A stretch of DNA of 64,000 nt from Chitinophagaceae bacterium DXS. Its GTDB lineage: Bacteria > Bacteroidota > Bacteroidia > Chitinophagales > Chitinophagaceae. The notes beneath the pieces were generated by a model that did no database searches, was not told the origin of the DNA, and saw only the letters and a list, made by a program, of their open reading frames with translations. The first letter of the stretch is position 1, and every line of letters starts with the position of its first letter. Both the position numbers and the translations under genes were made by a program. The DNA lies in contig CP128386.1 of assembly GCA_030345135.1 (NCBI GenBank), positions 215,029 through 279,028 of the forward strand. Direction: 5' to 3'. Shown piece after piece: positions 43,301 through 52,118 of the stretch.

Positions 43301-43792
43301 TTAAATGGGTTTTGCTAAGGAATTATTTAGTATGCAATTCGGCACTGTCTTGACCGGGAAGTTGCATGAGTTAGCGATAAAGCAGTATTGGTGTGCTTTT
43401 TCATGTAATTCATTTGCCAGCTCAAGTTTGGCCGCATCGGAAATTACCACTTCCGGGTACAGAATAACTTCTGTGAAACGGCCGCTTCCGTTTGCTTCTT
43501 CCGTCATTTCGCCCTTAGCTGTGTCTGAATAACTTTCTACTATAATACCTGCTTCTGAACACAAATGAAGGTACCAAAGCATATGACAGGAAGAAAGTGA
43601 GGCTACCAGCAATTCTTCCGGATTGTACCTTGTTTTATCGCCCCTGAACGAAGGATCTGACGATGCTGGTATTTCCGGTTTGTTTTCTACCGCTATTATA
43701 TGGCTTCGCTCATAAGATGTGTAACTTTTGGTGCCCTGTCCCGTATTGCCGGTCCAGTTAAGTGAGGTTTGATAGTGGTGTGTTTTGGCCAT
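43301..43792 (-). CDS. OsmC/Ohr-family peroxidase-like protein
   Basis: A 163-residue protein with the OsmC fold. The two conserved cysteine regions are LLVASLSSCHMLWYLHLC (about residues 60-77) and AHQYCFIANSCNFPVK near the C-terminus. OsmC and Ohr reduce organic peroxides using these cysteines. The gene is upstream of the NIPSNAP gene in the same direction and is followed, on its start side, by a terminator shared with the FNR-like regulator. Confidence 0.85.
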   Translation of the reverse strand: MAKTHHYQTSLNWTGNTGQGTKSYTSYERSHIIAVENKPEIPASSDPSFRGDKTRYNPEELLVASLSSCHMLWYLHLCSEAGIIVESYSDTAKGEMTEEANGSGRFTEVILYPEVVISDAAKLELANELHEKAHQYCFIANSCNFPVKTVPNCILNNSLAKPI

Positions 43793-43822
43793 TAACGAAG
43801 ATTTTGGTTTTATAGAATAATA

Positions 43823-43850
43823 AAAGCCCGCTTAGGGGCGGGCTTTTCGA
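43823..43850. terminator. Hairpin between the FNR-like regulator and OsmC genes
   Basis: An AAAGCCCGC/GCGGGCTTT stem (43823-43831 with 43838-43846), T-rich on both strands, lies downstream of the regulator gene read on the minus strand. Confidence 0.6.
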
Positions 43851-43877
43851 TAATATCTTAAAATAAGTTCACCAGGG

Positions 43878-44591
43878 TTAATCCTGCAGGTTCGCAGTTC
43901 TCAACAACTGTTTTGAGTTGGTGATTTTTATCTTTTTGCCCTCAAGGTCGATCATGCCGTCCTTTTTAAACTCGGATAGAAGACGAATGGTCGATTCGGT
44001 GGCGGTTCCAACAAGGTTGGCGATCTCTTCTCTCGACAATCTTACATTCAATGTAGTGCCATCGGGTTCGCAGCCGTATGTTTCTTTTATAAAGAGCAGC
44101 GTTTCGGCCAGTCTTTCCCTAACAGGTTTCTGAGCGAGGTGCGTTAGTTTAACTTCTGCACGATGCAATTCGTTACTCAGTAATTTCATCATTTCGAAAG
44201 AGATACCCGCATCTTTCTTTAAAACGGAAACAAAAAGATCTTTAGGAATAAAACAAACATTGGCATCTTCCAGGGCAATTGCGGAAGCACTGTACCGGTC
44301 TCCACTAAGAAGGGCCCGGTAGCCAATAACATCTCCTCCCTTCAAAAGACGGATAATCTGTTCTTTTCCGTCGTCACCGAGGTGAGATAGCTTTATTTTC
44401 CCTGAATTAATGCAATAAATTCCAAAGGGGTAGGATCCCTCATTAAAAATTACCTGTCCTTTCCGATAAAAATTGCAAACCTTGTAATTGTCAATTTCCG
44501 ATAAATTTTCGTCTTTAGCTGAACAAAGTAGCGAAGTGAAATGGTGTTCGCAGTGGTGGCAATCTAAGCATTCATTTGATGGTAACTTCAT
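43878..44591 (-). CDS. CRP/FNR-family regulator with N-terminal cysteine cluster
   Basis: A 237-residue regulator: cAMP-binding-type sensor domain (about residues 30-150), dimer helix, and a winged helix with SREEIANLVGTATESTIRLLSEFKKDGMI. The N-terminus has C8, C11, C14 and C23 (ECLDCHHCEHHFTSLLC), and C39 lies at the domain start, suggesting a redox or iron-sulfur sensor like FNR. The recognition helix keeps the FNR Glu and Arg that read TGA, while the Ser of FNR is Ile here. It is a good candidate to bind the TGA-N6-TCA sites before ccoI and ccoS. The ATG at 44591 is chosen over the frame start at 44648. Confidence 0.88.
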   Translation of the reverse strand: MKLPSNECLDCHHCEHHFTSLLCSAKDENLSEIDNYKVCNFYRKGQVIFNEGSYPFGIYCINSGKIKLSHLGDDGKEQIIRLLKGGDVIGYRALLSGDRYSASAIALEDANVCFIPKDLFVSVLKKDAGISFEMMKLLSNELHRAEVKLTHLAQKPVRERLAETLLFIKETYGCEPDGTTLNVRLSREEIANLVGTATESTIRLLSEFKKDGMIDLEGKKIKITNSKQLLRTANLQD

Positions 44592-44683
44592 GTAGAGCCA
44601 TTTTGAGCCGCAAAGATACCTTATAATGACACACAAAATAGCGCCCAAACTAATTGATTTGGATATAAATATATCCCTCTAAC

Positions 44684-44795
44684 GCAAATGCAAGGTCCGT
44701 AAGGCGGAAATTGCATTTGGTTGGTTATAAATTCAAATGAAAAAATACCGCATGGATGAACGTTGCATTCCGGAGACGTTGCAATGCAACGTCTC
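44684..44795. repeat. Palindromic repeats downstream of the DUF937-like gene
   Basis: CAAATGCAA/TTGCATTTG (44685-44693 with 44711-44719) forms one hairpin. GAGACGTTGCA-A-TGCAACGTCTC (44773-44795) forms a nearly perfect 23-base palindrome ending at the stop codon of the gene at 44795-45349. The second resembles the GTAGAGACG...CGTCTCTAC palindromes known as dispersed repeats in cyanobacterial and Bacteroidota genomes. Confidence 0.65.
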
Positions 44796-45349
44796 TACGA
44801 GAACAACCCTTTAATCGTATTTAATATTCCGCCGCTGTTACCCTTAAACATTGCCATTGCATCCTGCAAATCTGTATCGCCATCGCCATCAACGTCAAAC
44901 GCACCGCTTTGAAATTTTGTCATTAATGACTGGACATCGAATCCACCTGTTCCGCCGCCAGACAATTGATTAAAAATGCCCTGCAGATTAAAACTTCCAT
45001 CATTCGCATCATTGGTTTTGCTCACCAGTTGTTGCAAAACATTTGGTATAAGGCTGCCGGCCATACTTCCTGCCTGGGCTTCATTTAGCCCGAATTTACT
45101 CATAATATCCTGCGTAAAGCCGCTCTGTATGTTTTGCGTAACAGTGCTTGACGCTACATTGCCGCTATTGCTAAACATATTCAGCACATCTTTTAATCCA
45201 CCACCGGCTATAGCATTCTGCAAGCCGCTTGTGATGGAATTGCCGGCCATGGCAACAGCTTCTTCATTACGTTCATTTGGAATGTCCGGATTATTGATAA
45301 TTGAGCTGTCACCCTGTTGTGTGATAAGGCTAAGAAGATTCTCTAGCAT
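44795..45349 (-). CDS. DUF937-like protein with a calcium-loop motif
   Basis: A 184-residue protein rich in G, N, S and Q. The N-terminal part (LLSLITQQGDSSIINNPDIP) and the helical repeats resemble DUF937/YidB-like proteins. Near the C-terminus DVDGDGDTDLQDAMAMFKG (about residues 152-170) is an EF-hand or dockerin-like calcium loop. No signal peptide is seen. The function is unknown. Confidence 0.7.
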   Translation of the reverse strand: MLENLLSLITQQGDSSIINNPDIPNERNEEAVAMAGNSITSGLQNAIAGGGLKDVLNMFSNSGNVASSTVTQNIQSGFTQDIMSKFGLNEAQAGSMAGSLIPNVLQQLVSKTNDANDGSFNLQGIFNQLSGGGTGGFDVQSLMTKFQSGAFDVDGDGDTDLQDAMAMFKGNSGGILNTIKGLFS

Positions 45350-45412
45350 ATGAAGTTTTTAGAATAGAAAAGTACTAAAGCAAAATGGAAAATACCAGTG
45401 TTGAGGAAGAAA

Positions 45413-45626
45413 AAGCTTAAAGACTGAAGCTCAAAGCCTAAAGCCTAAAGCTCAAAGCCTAAAGCTCAAAGCCAGGCAACTCCAATTAGAGTGATTACAG
45501 GTATTTTGCTTAAAAAGCCGAATACACGGTACCCCCTCAGAACAAAATATTTAGTAGTTTATTTTAATTGCGCTTTCTAAAATTGAACAGCCAGTTCTAG
45601 GCTTTGGGCTTTAGGCTCTAAGCTTA
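45413..45626. repeat. Degenerate-word inverted repeat, AAGCTCAAAGCCT type
   Basis: AAGCTCAAAGCCTAAAGC words in tandem (45413-45475) face CTAGGCTTTGGGCTTTAGGC and TCTAAGCTT (45596-45626). The right arm touches the stop codon of the M23 peptidase gene (45628-45630). The core between them is 120 bases and has no ORF. Confidence 0.7.
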
Positions 45627-45627
45627 A

Positions 45628-46599
45628 CTAGTCAAAACTCTGGTTGCTGGCGGTGGCCAGTTTCAACAGCCGGTCGTATTGTTCGGGGGTGAGATCATTG
45701 TAGAAATAATAAACCGGATCTACAGGCTGGCCGTTGCGATGTACTTCATAGTGGCAATGTGGTCCTGTGCTTTTTCCGGTACTTCCCACATAGCCGATAA
45801 CTTCACCTCTTTTTACCCTGGTGCCATTTCTGGCTTTGATGCGTACCATATGGCCGTACAGCGTTTCATAACCATAGCCATGATTAACTACTACATGGTT
45901 TCCATAACCACCTTCATTATAGCTGGCTTCTTTAACAACGCCGTCTGCAGTGGCATATATCGGAGTTCCCTGCGGTGCCGCGAAGTCTAACCCTGCGTGA
46001 AATTTTCCGATCTTATAAATCGGGTCAATGCGTGTTCCAAAGCCAGAGGCAACGCGCGTGAGGTTTTTGTTGGCTACGGGCTGTATCGCGGGAATAGCCG
46101 CAATCAGCTTTTCCTTGTTTTTAATAAGGTTGTTGATGTCGTCATAAGATTTTGCCTGGTAGGCTATCCGAAGGGTTAGATTGTTTAACTGGCTACTAAT
46201 GCTGTCAACCAGTTCGCTGTTCCCCAGGCTTTGCACCAGCTGAATTTCCTTATCGGCCTGCATGGCTTTAAGCCTTGCACTGTCAGGGATTGGGGAAGAT
46301 TCAAAAATGGAGCGGTACACATCATTATCTCTTTTTTCCAACTCGCCCATTTTCTGTTGCAACTGTACTACTTGCTGGCTCAGTAACTTGTAATTGTCAT
46401 TCAGCGCCTCATTTTTTTGCTTTAATATCAACTCCTTGGGAGAATCTATGTAACGGAACGCAATGGCCACAATAATACCTGCAGTAACAAGTGCAGATGC
46501 TATAAATCCAAAAATACGCAGCAACTTCACCCTTATAGGGGTAATGAGTTTTTCGTATCTTAAAGTATGTGTGTTATAATAGTATTTAATCTTTTTCAT
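45628..46599 (-). CDS. M23-family zinc metallopeptidase (peptidoglycan endopeptidase)
   Basis: A 323-residue protein with an N-terminal membrane helix (about residues 24-44), a coiled-coil (about 55-85) and a LytM/M23 domain. Zinc ligands are in FHAGLDF and HCHYEVH. This matches bacterial LytM-like envelope peptidases, which cut cross-links during growth or activate partner enzymes. The catalytic motifs appear intact. The ATG at 46599 is chosen because the longer frame to 46695 adds an unrelated basic stretch. Confidence 0.88.
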   Translation of the reverse strand: MKKIKYYYNTHTLRYEKLITPIRVKLLRIFGFIASALVTAGIIVAIAFRYIDSPKELILKQKNEALNDNYKLLSQQVVQLQQKMGELEKRDNDVYRSIFESSPIPDSARLKAMQADKEIQLVQSLGNSELVDSISSQLNNLTLRIAYQAKSYDDINNLIKNKEKLIAAIPAIQPVANKNLTRVASGFGTRIDPIYKIGKFHAGLDFAAPQGTPIYATADGVVKEASYNEGGYGNHVVVNHGYGYETLYGHMVRIKARNGTRVKRGEVIGYVGSTGKSTGPHCHYEVHRNGQPVDPVYYFYNDLTPEQYDRLLKLATASNQSFD

Positions 46600-46775
46600 A
46601 ACGGGTATGCGGGAGTTTTTCAGTTTGGCACTCGCAATCAGCAAAATCTGTTCCGAAAGTGACGCAGATATTTTCTCTTGTAACCGGCCTGGCATTCGCC
46701 CGGCGTCAATGCATAACTAATGTTTTTCATCGCTTCGCCGGCAATTCACATCCGTTACATCTCACACCAAACCTT

Positions 46776-46783
46776 TACCTTTG
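46776..46783 (+). promoter_or_regulatory. -7 promoter element of alaS
   Basis: TACCTTTG is followed by TTGCCC and lies 68 bases before the alaS start codon. The GCCC discriminator matches tig, rpsA and tRNA-Leu. Confidence 0.5.
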
Positions 46784-46851
46784 TTGCCCTTTGTAAAAAA
46801 CAAAGATAGCTGCTAATACAGCAAACCAAAGTCAAATTTTATTGAAAGATT

Positions 46852-49479
46852 ATGTTATCAAGCGTTGAGATAAGACAAAAATTCCTCGATTTTTTTGTAT
46901 CGAAAGGTCATCAGATTGTTCCTTCTGCTCCGATTGTTGTAAAGAACGATCCTACGTTGCTGTTTACCAATGCCGGCATGAACCAGTTTAAGGATTATTT
47001 TTTGGGTAATAAAACTCCGCAATCAGCGCGTGTTGCAGATACTCAGAAGTGCTTGCGCGTAAGCGGAAAACACAACGACCTGGAAGAAGTTGGGGTGGAT
47101 ACTTACCACCATACAATGTTCGAGATGCTTGGTAACTGGAGCTTTGGAGATTATTTTAAGAAAGAAGCCATTGAATGGAGCTGGGAGTTGCTGACAAACG
47201 TATTTAAGATTCCCGTTGACAGAATTTATGTATCTGTTTTTGAAGGAGATGCTACGGAAGGACTGCCGAAAGATGAAGAGGCTTTTGAAGAATGGAAAAA
47301 ATGGATAGCAGAGGATAGAATACTACTGGGTAAAAAGAAAGACAATTTCTGGGAAATGGGTGATACCGGTCCGTGCGGGCCATGTACCGAAATACATGTT
47401 GACTGTAGAAATGATGAAGAGAGAGCTGCCGTGGATGGAAAATCTTTGGTGAACAATGATCACCCACAGGTTATTGAAATATGGAACAATGTATTCATGC
47501 AGTTCAACCGCCTGAAGGATGGACGGCTGGAACCATTGCCTGCCAAGCATGTGGATACGGGAATGGGCTTTGAAAGACTTGTTCGTGTGTTGCAGAACAA
47601 GCAAAGCAATTATGATACGGATGTATTTTCCGGAACGATTGGTGCCATCGCAAAAATTACAGGTAATACTTATGATGGAAGTGATAGCAAGCAGGCTGTT
47701 GCCTTTCGTGTGCTGGCAGATCATATCCGTGCCATTGCTTTCTCTATAGCTGATGGTCAGCTTCCTTCCAATACAGGCGCCGGTTATGTGATCAGAAGGA
47801 TTTTAAGACGTGCTGTTCGCTATGCCTATTCTTACCTTGATTATAAGCAACCAATACTGTTTCAATTGATGCCGGTGCTTGCGGCTCAATTTGAGCATGT
47901 GTTTCCAGAACTTAGCAAACAAGTAGAGTTTGTGAGTAAAGTTGTGAAAGAAGAAGAAGAGTCCTTCTTACGTACGTTGGATAAGGGCTTGAAGCGAATA
48001 GACGATATTATCAAGAGCGCTTCCGGCCAGATTGAGGGAAAAGCTGCATTCGAGCTTTTTGATACATATGGATTTCCGATCGACCTAACGAGACTGATTG
48101 CGAGCGAGAATAAACTTACCATTGATGAGCAGGGTTTTGAAAAAGAAATGGAGCAACAAAAAGGAAGGAGTCGCGCGGCAACAGCTATTGACACGGAAGA
48201 CTGGATTATTTTGCATGATGATGCTGCCGTGAAATTTGTTGGATACGACGATTTGAATGTGACCACAAAAGTTATCCGTTACAGAAAGGTAAAAGCTAAA
48301 GGCAAAGAGCAATACCAGCTTGTTTTGGAAACTACGCCATTTTATGCCGAAAGCGGTGGTCAGGTTGGCGACACAGGGACGCTGCAATTTGAAAAAGAAG
48401 TAATAGAGGTTACAGATACCAAAAAAGAGAACGATCTTATTGTTCACTTTACTGAAAAATTGCCCTTAGAAATAGAAGGAAAAGTAGTGGCTCATGTAAA
48501 CTGGGAAAGCAGGATGCTTGCTGCTTACAACCACACGGCTACACACCTGTTGCATGCCGCATTACGGGCGGTTCTGGGGACACACGTTGCCCAAAAAGGC
48601 TCTTTTGTATCTCCGGATGTTTTGCGTTTCGATTTTTCTCATTTTGCTAAAATGACACCTGATGAAATCCGCCAGGTAGAGTTATTGGTAAATGAAAAGA
48701 TCCGCGCAAACATTCCCGTTGTTATCAAAGAATTGCCGAAAGAAGAAGCAATGCAACTTGGAGCGATGGCATTATTCGGTGAGAAATACGGCGACATTGT
48801 GCGCGTGGTGATCATCGATCCGTCGTACTCAGTAGAGCTTTGCGGAGGTACACATGTAATGCACACCGGTATGATTGGGTTCTGCGCAATTGTATCCGAA
48901 TCAGCCGTTGCTGCTGGTGTTCGCCGTATTGAAGCGCTAACCGGTCCTGCGTCTGTGCGTTTTGTAATGGATAAAGTAGATCAGATCAAAAGCATTGGAG
49001 AACTGGTCAAATCCAGGGATCCGTTGAAGGCTATTGAAAAATTGCTGGAAGACAAAATTGCGTTGGAAAAGAAGATTGAATCTTTTGAGGCAAAACAGCT
49101 TCAGGTAATTAAAAAAGAATTGCTCGATAAGCAAACTACTTTCCCTTTAACCGAAGGACTTGATGCTGTATTTATTGGAGAAATAGTTGAAGTAAGCAAT
49201 GCGGACGCATTGAAAAAATTGTGTTTTGAATTAAAAGCGACATTGGGATGTTATGCTGTTGTTCTCGCTGCAAATATTGATGGCAAGCCGAATGTTGCTG
49301 TAATGTTGGACCAGAGCATTATTGATGCAAAACAGATTGATGCGCCTACCATCATTAAAAAACATATAGCACCACTGATCAAAGGCGGCGGCGGCGGTCA
49401 AAAAACTTTGGCTACTGCAGGTGGTACCGATGCAAGTAACTTGGATAAAGTAATAGATGTTGTAAAGAACCTTTTATAG
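46852..49479 (+). CDS. alaS: Alanine--tRNA ligase
   Basis: An 875-residue synthetase. The class II catalytic core (about 1-240, with FTNAGMNQFKDYF and GDTGPCGPC) precedes the tRNA-recognition and editing domains. The editing-site zinc histidines are in HTATHLLHAAL and the cysteine block is LCGGTHV. A C-terminal coiled-coil and C-Ala domain ends in GGGGGQKTLATAGG. The length is the usual one for the family. The start ATG gives the normal MLSSVEIRQKFLDFF N-terminus. Confidence 0.97.
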   Translation: MLSSVEIRQKFLDFFVSKGHQIVPSAPIVVKNDPTLLFTNAGMNQFKDYFLGNKTPQSARVADTQKCLRVSGKHNDLEEVGVDTYHHTMFEMLGNWSFGDYFKKEAIEWSWELLTNVFKIPVDRIYVSVFEGDATEGLPKDEEAFEEWKKWIAEDRILLGKKKDNFWEMGDTGPCGPCTEIHVDCRNDEERAAVDGKSLVNNDHPQVIEIWNNVFMQFNRLKDGRLEPLPAKHVDTGMGFERLVRVLQNKQSNYDTDVFSGTIGAIAKITGNTYDGSDSKQAVAFRVLADHIRAIAFSIADGQLPSNTGAGYVIRRILRRAVRYAYSYLDYKQPILFQLMPVLAAQFEHVFPELSKQVEFVSKVVKEEEESFLRTLDKGLKRIDDIIKSASGQIEGKAAFELFDTYGFPIDLTRLIASENKLTIDEQGFEKEMEQQKGRSRAATAIDTEDWIILHDDAAVKFVGYDDLNVTTKVIRYRKVKAKGKEQYQLVLETTPFYAESGGQVGDTGTLQFEKEVIEVTDTKKENDLIVHFTEKLPLEIEGKVVAHVNWESRMLAAYNHTATHLLHAALRAVLGTHVAQKGSFVSPDVLRFDFSHFAKMTPDEIRQVELLVNEKIRANIPVVIKELPKEEAMQLGAMALFGEKYGDIVRVVIIDPSYSVELCGGTHVMHTGMIGFCAIVSESAVAAGVRRIEALTGPASVRFVMDKVDQIKSIGELVKSRDPLKAIEKLLEDKIALEKKIESFEAKQLQVIKKELLDKQTTFPLTEGLDAVFIGEIVEVSNADALKKLCFELKATLGCYAVVLAANIDGKPNVAVMLDQSIIDAKQIDAPTIIKKHIAPLIKGGGGGQKTLATAGGTDASNLDKVIDVVKNLL

Positions 49480-49599
49480 CGTGATGCGTATTGAATAGTT
49501 AATGGTGCGGCGGTTGCGGTGAATCTCCCCGGGGATTTCTACAGACTTAACCGTTCGGGACATTTTTGTTCGGATTCGATTGGTCCAAAAATCATCTTC

Positions 49600-49651
49600 A
49601 AAAGTGAATTGGGAAGACAATTTTTAAAATGTCTCCTCAATTCACTTTTTT
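49600..49651 (+). terminator. Terminator of alaS
   Basis: A 20-bp stem with two mismatches (49600-49619 with 49630-49649), then a T run, lies 120 bases after the alaS stop. Confidence 0.75.
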
Positions 49652-49734
49652 ATAGAACAAAATGCTGACTTTTTTTGAAATGTTTAAAAAAAATACTTCT
49701 TTTAAGAATCATTTTAAAACAACCCTATTACAGT

Positions 49735-50493
49735 ATGTTTTTTGAGTCTGGCTACCTGTATTATATCTGTATCCTTTTGCAGGCCATCTGTGTAATTCAC
49801 TGTTTGAGAAAGGGCTATCAACAAAAATGGATATGGATTATTGTTTTTCTCCCCTATGTTGGAGCGCTTGCTTATTTTTTCAGTGAAATAGTTAATGGCA
49901 ACCAGGTTAAACAGGTTGGCAATACTTTTGGAGCCATTATCAATCCTTCCGGAAGCATAAAAAAATTACGTGCGCAAGTGGAGTTTTCTGACACGTTCCA
50001 AAATCGTATGGCATTAGCTGATGCATACCTCGCAACAGGCCAGGTAAATAATGCCATTGAGTTGTATGAAAGTTGCTGTAAGGGTGTTTTCGTGGAGAAT
50101 GAATATTTGCTCGGCCAAATGATCGTGGCTTATAGCATGGTCGGGCGTTATGACCATATACTTCCTTTAGCCAGAAAAATTTATAACGCGCCTCAGTTTT
50201 CGCGTTCGCGGGCGCACATGTTGTATGCACTTGCACTTGAAAAAACAGGAGATAGTCAGACCGCAGAAAGCGAATTTCAAAAAATGCAGGCAAGATTTTC
50301 CTATTATGAACAGCGCTATAATTACGGTTTATTTTTAATAAGAGCCGGCCGGGATAATGATGCCAGGCAATTATTCACCACTATAAATAAAGAGGCCCAA
50401 CAATTAAGTTCCCGCGAAAAAAGGGACAATCGTATTTGGTTTGCCCGTGCCAAAGAAGCGATCCAGAAAATGGACCAGGTGGAGAAAGTGTAA
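49735..50493 (+). CDS. Membrane-anchored TPR protein with phospholipase D N-terminal-like region
   Basis: A 252-residue protein. Two helices at about residues 5-22 and 30-49, with KWIWIIVFLPYVGALAYFF, look like the membrane part found at the N-terminus of cardiolipin synthases (PLDc_N). The rest (about 80-250) is made of TPR-like helical pairs (ALADAYLATGQVNNAIELYESC and later units). No catalytic HKD motif is present, so it is not a lipid synthase. The ATG at 49735 is preferred to the TTG at 49675. Confidence 0.68.
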   Translation: MFFESGYLYYICILLQAICVIHCLRKGYQQKWIWIIVFLPYVGALAYFFSEIVNGNQVKQVGNTFGAIINPSGSIKKLRAQVEFSDTFQNRMALADAYLATGQVNNAIELYESCCKGVFVENEYLLGQMIVAYSMVGRYDHILPLARKIYNAPQFSRSRAHMLYALALEKTGDSQTAESEFQKMQARFSYYEQRYNYGLFLIRAGRDNDARQLFTTINKEAQQLSSREKRDNRIWFARAKEAIQKMDQVEKV

Positions 50494-50816
50494 AAGTGAT
50501 GCAGGCCGAAAATAAGGTCTCAGGTATCAGGTGTGAGGCTTGGATTCAGGAATGTCCCGTAGATGATTTTTTGATTGCTGGTTTTTGCCGATCGGCAAAG
50601 CCAATTCGTCTGATCAAATCTTTGCATCCTGTATCAACCCTCCGCTTTACCTGAAGCCTGAAACCTGACGCCTGAAAACCTGGTACCTACCCCTCAAACC
50701 TTCCACCTTACCCCTCACTTTCTTAAGAAAATTTAAACATTTCCGAAGTTTTTCGTATTTGATAAATTTTCCTATATTTGATCTACTAAATTCTTCGTAC
50801 AAATAAAAATACAAAC
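50494..50816. repeat. Intergenic region with degenerate-word repeat, AGGTATCAGGTGTGAGG type
   Basis: Words GGTCTCAGGTATCAGGTGTG (50516-50535) with GAGGC are answered at 50647-50718 by CCTGAAGCCTGAAACCTGAC and related words. The arms use the same vocabulary as at 23.0 kb. The 100-base centre has no ORF. The -7 promoter element of the next gene (50773-50780) lies after the right arm. Confidence 0.65.
50773..50780 (+). promoter_or_regulatory. -7 promoter element of the PDZ protein gene
   Basis: TATATTTG matches the Bacteroidota consensus and lies 36 bases before the start codon. The -33 element is not clear. Confidence 0.5.
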
Positions 50817-51791
50817 ATGAATAAGCTAACGTTATTTACTGCCTGCCTGTTAGGAGCGTCTATTGTAACAGGGACCGCAATAGCTCAGGCTCCGCCGCCC
50901 GCGCCCAAAAAGAGTACAGCGCCAACAAAAGAAGAAACAATTGTCATTCGTAAAAAAACAGACAATAAAGAGAAATACACCATTGTGGTTGATGGTGATA
51001 AAGTAACCGTTAATGGCAAACCTTTATCAGATTTTGTGAGTAAGGATGTTGAGATTATGAAAACCGACAATGACGCTTTTGCTATAGCGCCACTTGCACC
51101 TATGGCGCCTTTTCCTCCGGAGGGTGGTGTTAAATCTTTCAGAGGTGTATACCGGGTTCATTCAAATAAGGCCATGTTGGGGGTTGTATCTGAAAAAACT
51201 GATGACGGTGTAAAGCTGAAAGAAGTTTCTAAAGAAAGCGCTGCGGAGAAGGCTGGACTAAAGATTGGTGACATCATCACTAAGGTTGGTGAAACCAAAA
51301 TAGAAGACTCTGATGACCTGGTGGAAGCTATCGGAAAGTTCAATCCTGGCGATAAGGTAAACGTGGAGTATAAAAGGGACGGGAAAACCAATACAGCCGC
51401 TGTCGTGTTGGATAAAAACACGGTCTCTAATTACAACTTCAATTACAAGTTTGACAATGACATGAACATGACCTGGGATAATTCCGAAGGTAAAAATTTC
51501 GTGTTCACAAGAAAGCCGAGATTAGGTCTCCGCATGCAGGATACCGAAGATGATAAAGGCGTTAAGGTTCTGGATGTAAATGATGATACGCCTGCCGATA
51601 AAGCTGGTTTAAAAGAAGATGATTTGATTACTGCCATAAACGGCAAACCCGTAAACAGTGTGGAAGATGTAAGGATGGCACTGAAAGAGTTGAAGGACGG
51701 AGACATTCTTAAAATTACTTATAGCAGAGCGGGTAAAAGCCAGAACGCGGAAATAAAAATCCCCAAAAGATTAAAACAGGCCGACCTGTAA
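50817..51791 (+). CDS. Exported protein with two PDZ domains
   Basis: A 324-residue protein with a signal peptide (about residues 1-23), a proline-rich linker and two PDZ domains (about 115-205 and 235-320). The two PDZ domains share EKAGLK/DKAGLK and GDII/DDLI segments. HtrA proteases have PDZ domains but also a trypsin-like domain, which is absent here. It may bind peptide tails or unfolded proteins in the periplasm, as an adaptor. A Bacteroidota -7 element is present upstream. Confidence 0.82.
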   Translation: MNKLTLFTACLLGASIVTGTAIAQAPPPAPKKSTAPTKEETIVIRKKTDNKEKYTIVVDGDKVTVNGKPLSDFVSKDVEIMKTDNDAFAIAPLAPMAPFPPEGGVKSFRGVYRVHSNKAMLGVVSEKTDDGVKLKEVSKESAAEKAGLKIGDIITKVGETKIEDSDDLVEAIGKFNPGDKVNVEYKRDGKTNTAAVVLDKNTVSNYNFNYKFDNDMNMTWDNSEGKNFVFTRKPRLGLRMQDTEDDKGVKVLDVNDDTPADKAGLKEDDLITAINGKPVNSVEDVRMALKELKDGDILKITYSRAGKSQNAEIKIPKRLKQADL

Positions 51792-51862
51792 ATTCTGCTG
51801 CGGATACACGCCTGATTATGCACGCGCATTAAAACACTTTTTCAGAAGTTGGGTTATAAGAG

Positions 51863-51920
51863 GTATGCCTGACGGCCAATTGCAATAATGTCAACTGGTA
51901 CGTCAGGCATACTTCATTTT
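51863..51920 (+). terminator. Hairpin terminator of the PDZ protein gene
   Basis: A perfect 12-bp stem, GTATGCCTGACG (51863-51874) with CGTCAGGCATAC (51901-51912), is continued inward by 8 pairs with two mismatches. A T-rich tail follows. Confidence 0.6.
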
Positions 51921-51943
51921 ATTTAGACAGCTTTTTATCAAGA

Positions 51944-51996
51944 ACGATTTACGAAGCCTGCCCGAACTGACTTCATTCAGGCGGTACGAAGTACCT
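51944..51996. repeat. Dispersed repeat, copy 2
   Basis: A 53-base relative of 29023-29074 with the same ACGATTTAC, CATTCAGGCGG and TACGAAGTACCT blocks and a one-base deletion in GGCGG(G)T. Both are in the same orientation. Confidence 0.7.
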
Positions 51997-52118
51997 AAGT
52001 TTTATCAGGTTGAGTTTTTGGCAGTCCGGTTTCTTCCCGAGCATGCGATTAGATTGTGTCAGATGCAATATGCCGGATGAATAACACTATGAGTATCTAG
52101 CACTTTAGCTGATAGCCA

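Larger units (their letters stand above)
51792..52118. other. Intergenic region: terminator hairpin and dispersed repeat
   Basis: It contains the long hairpin at 51863-51912 and a dispersed repeat at 51944-51996. No ORF is supported in the 327 bases between the PDZ gene and the convergent dehydrogenase gene. Confidence 0.55.
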
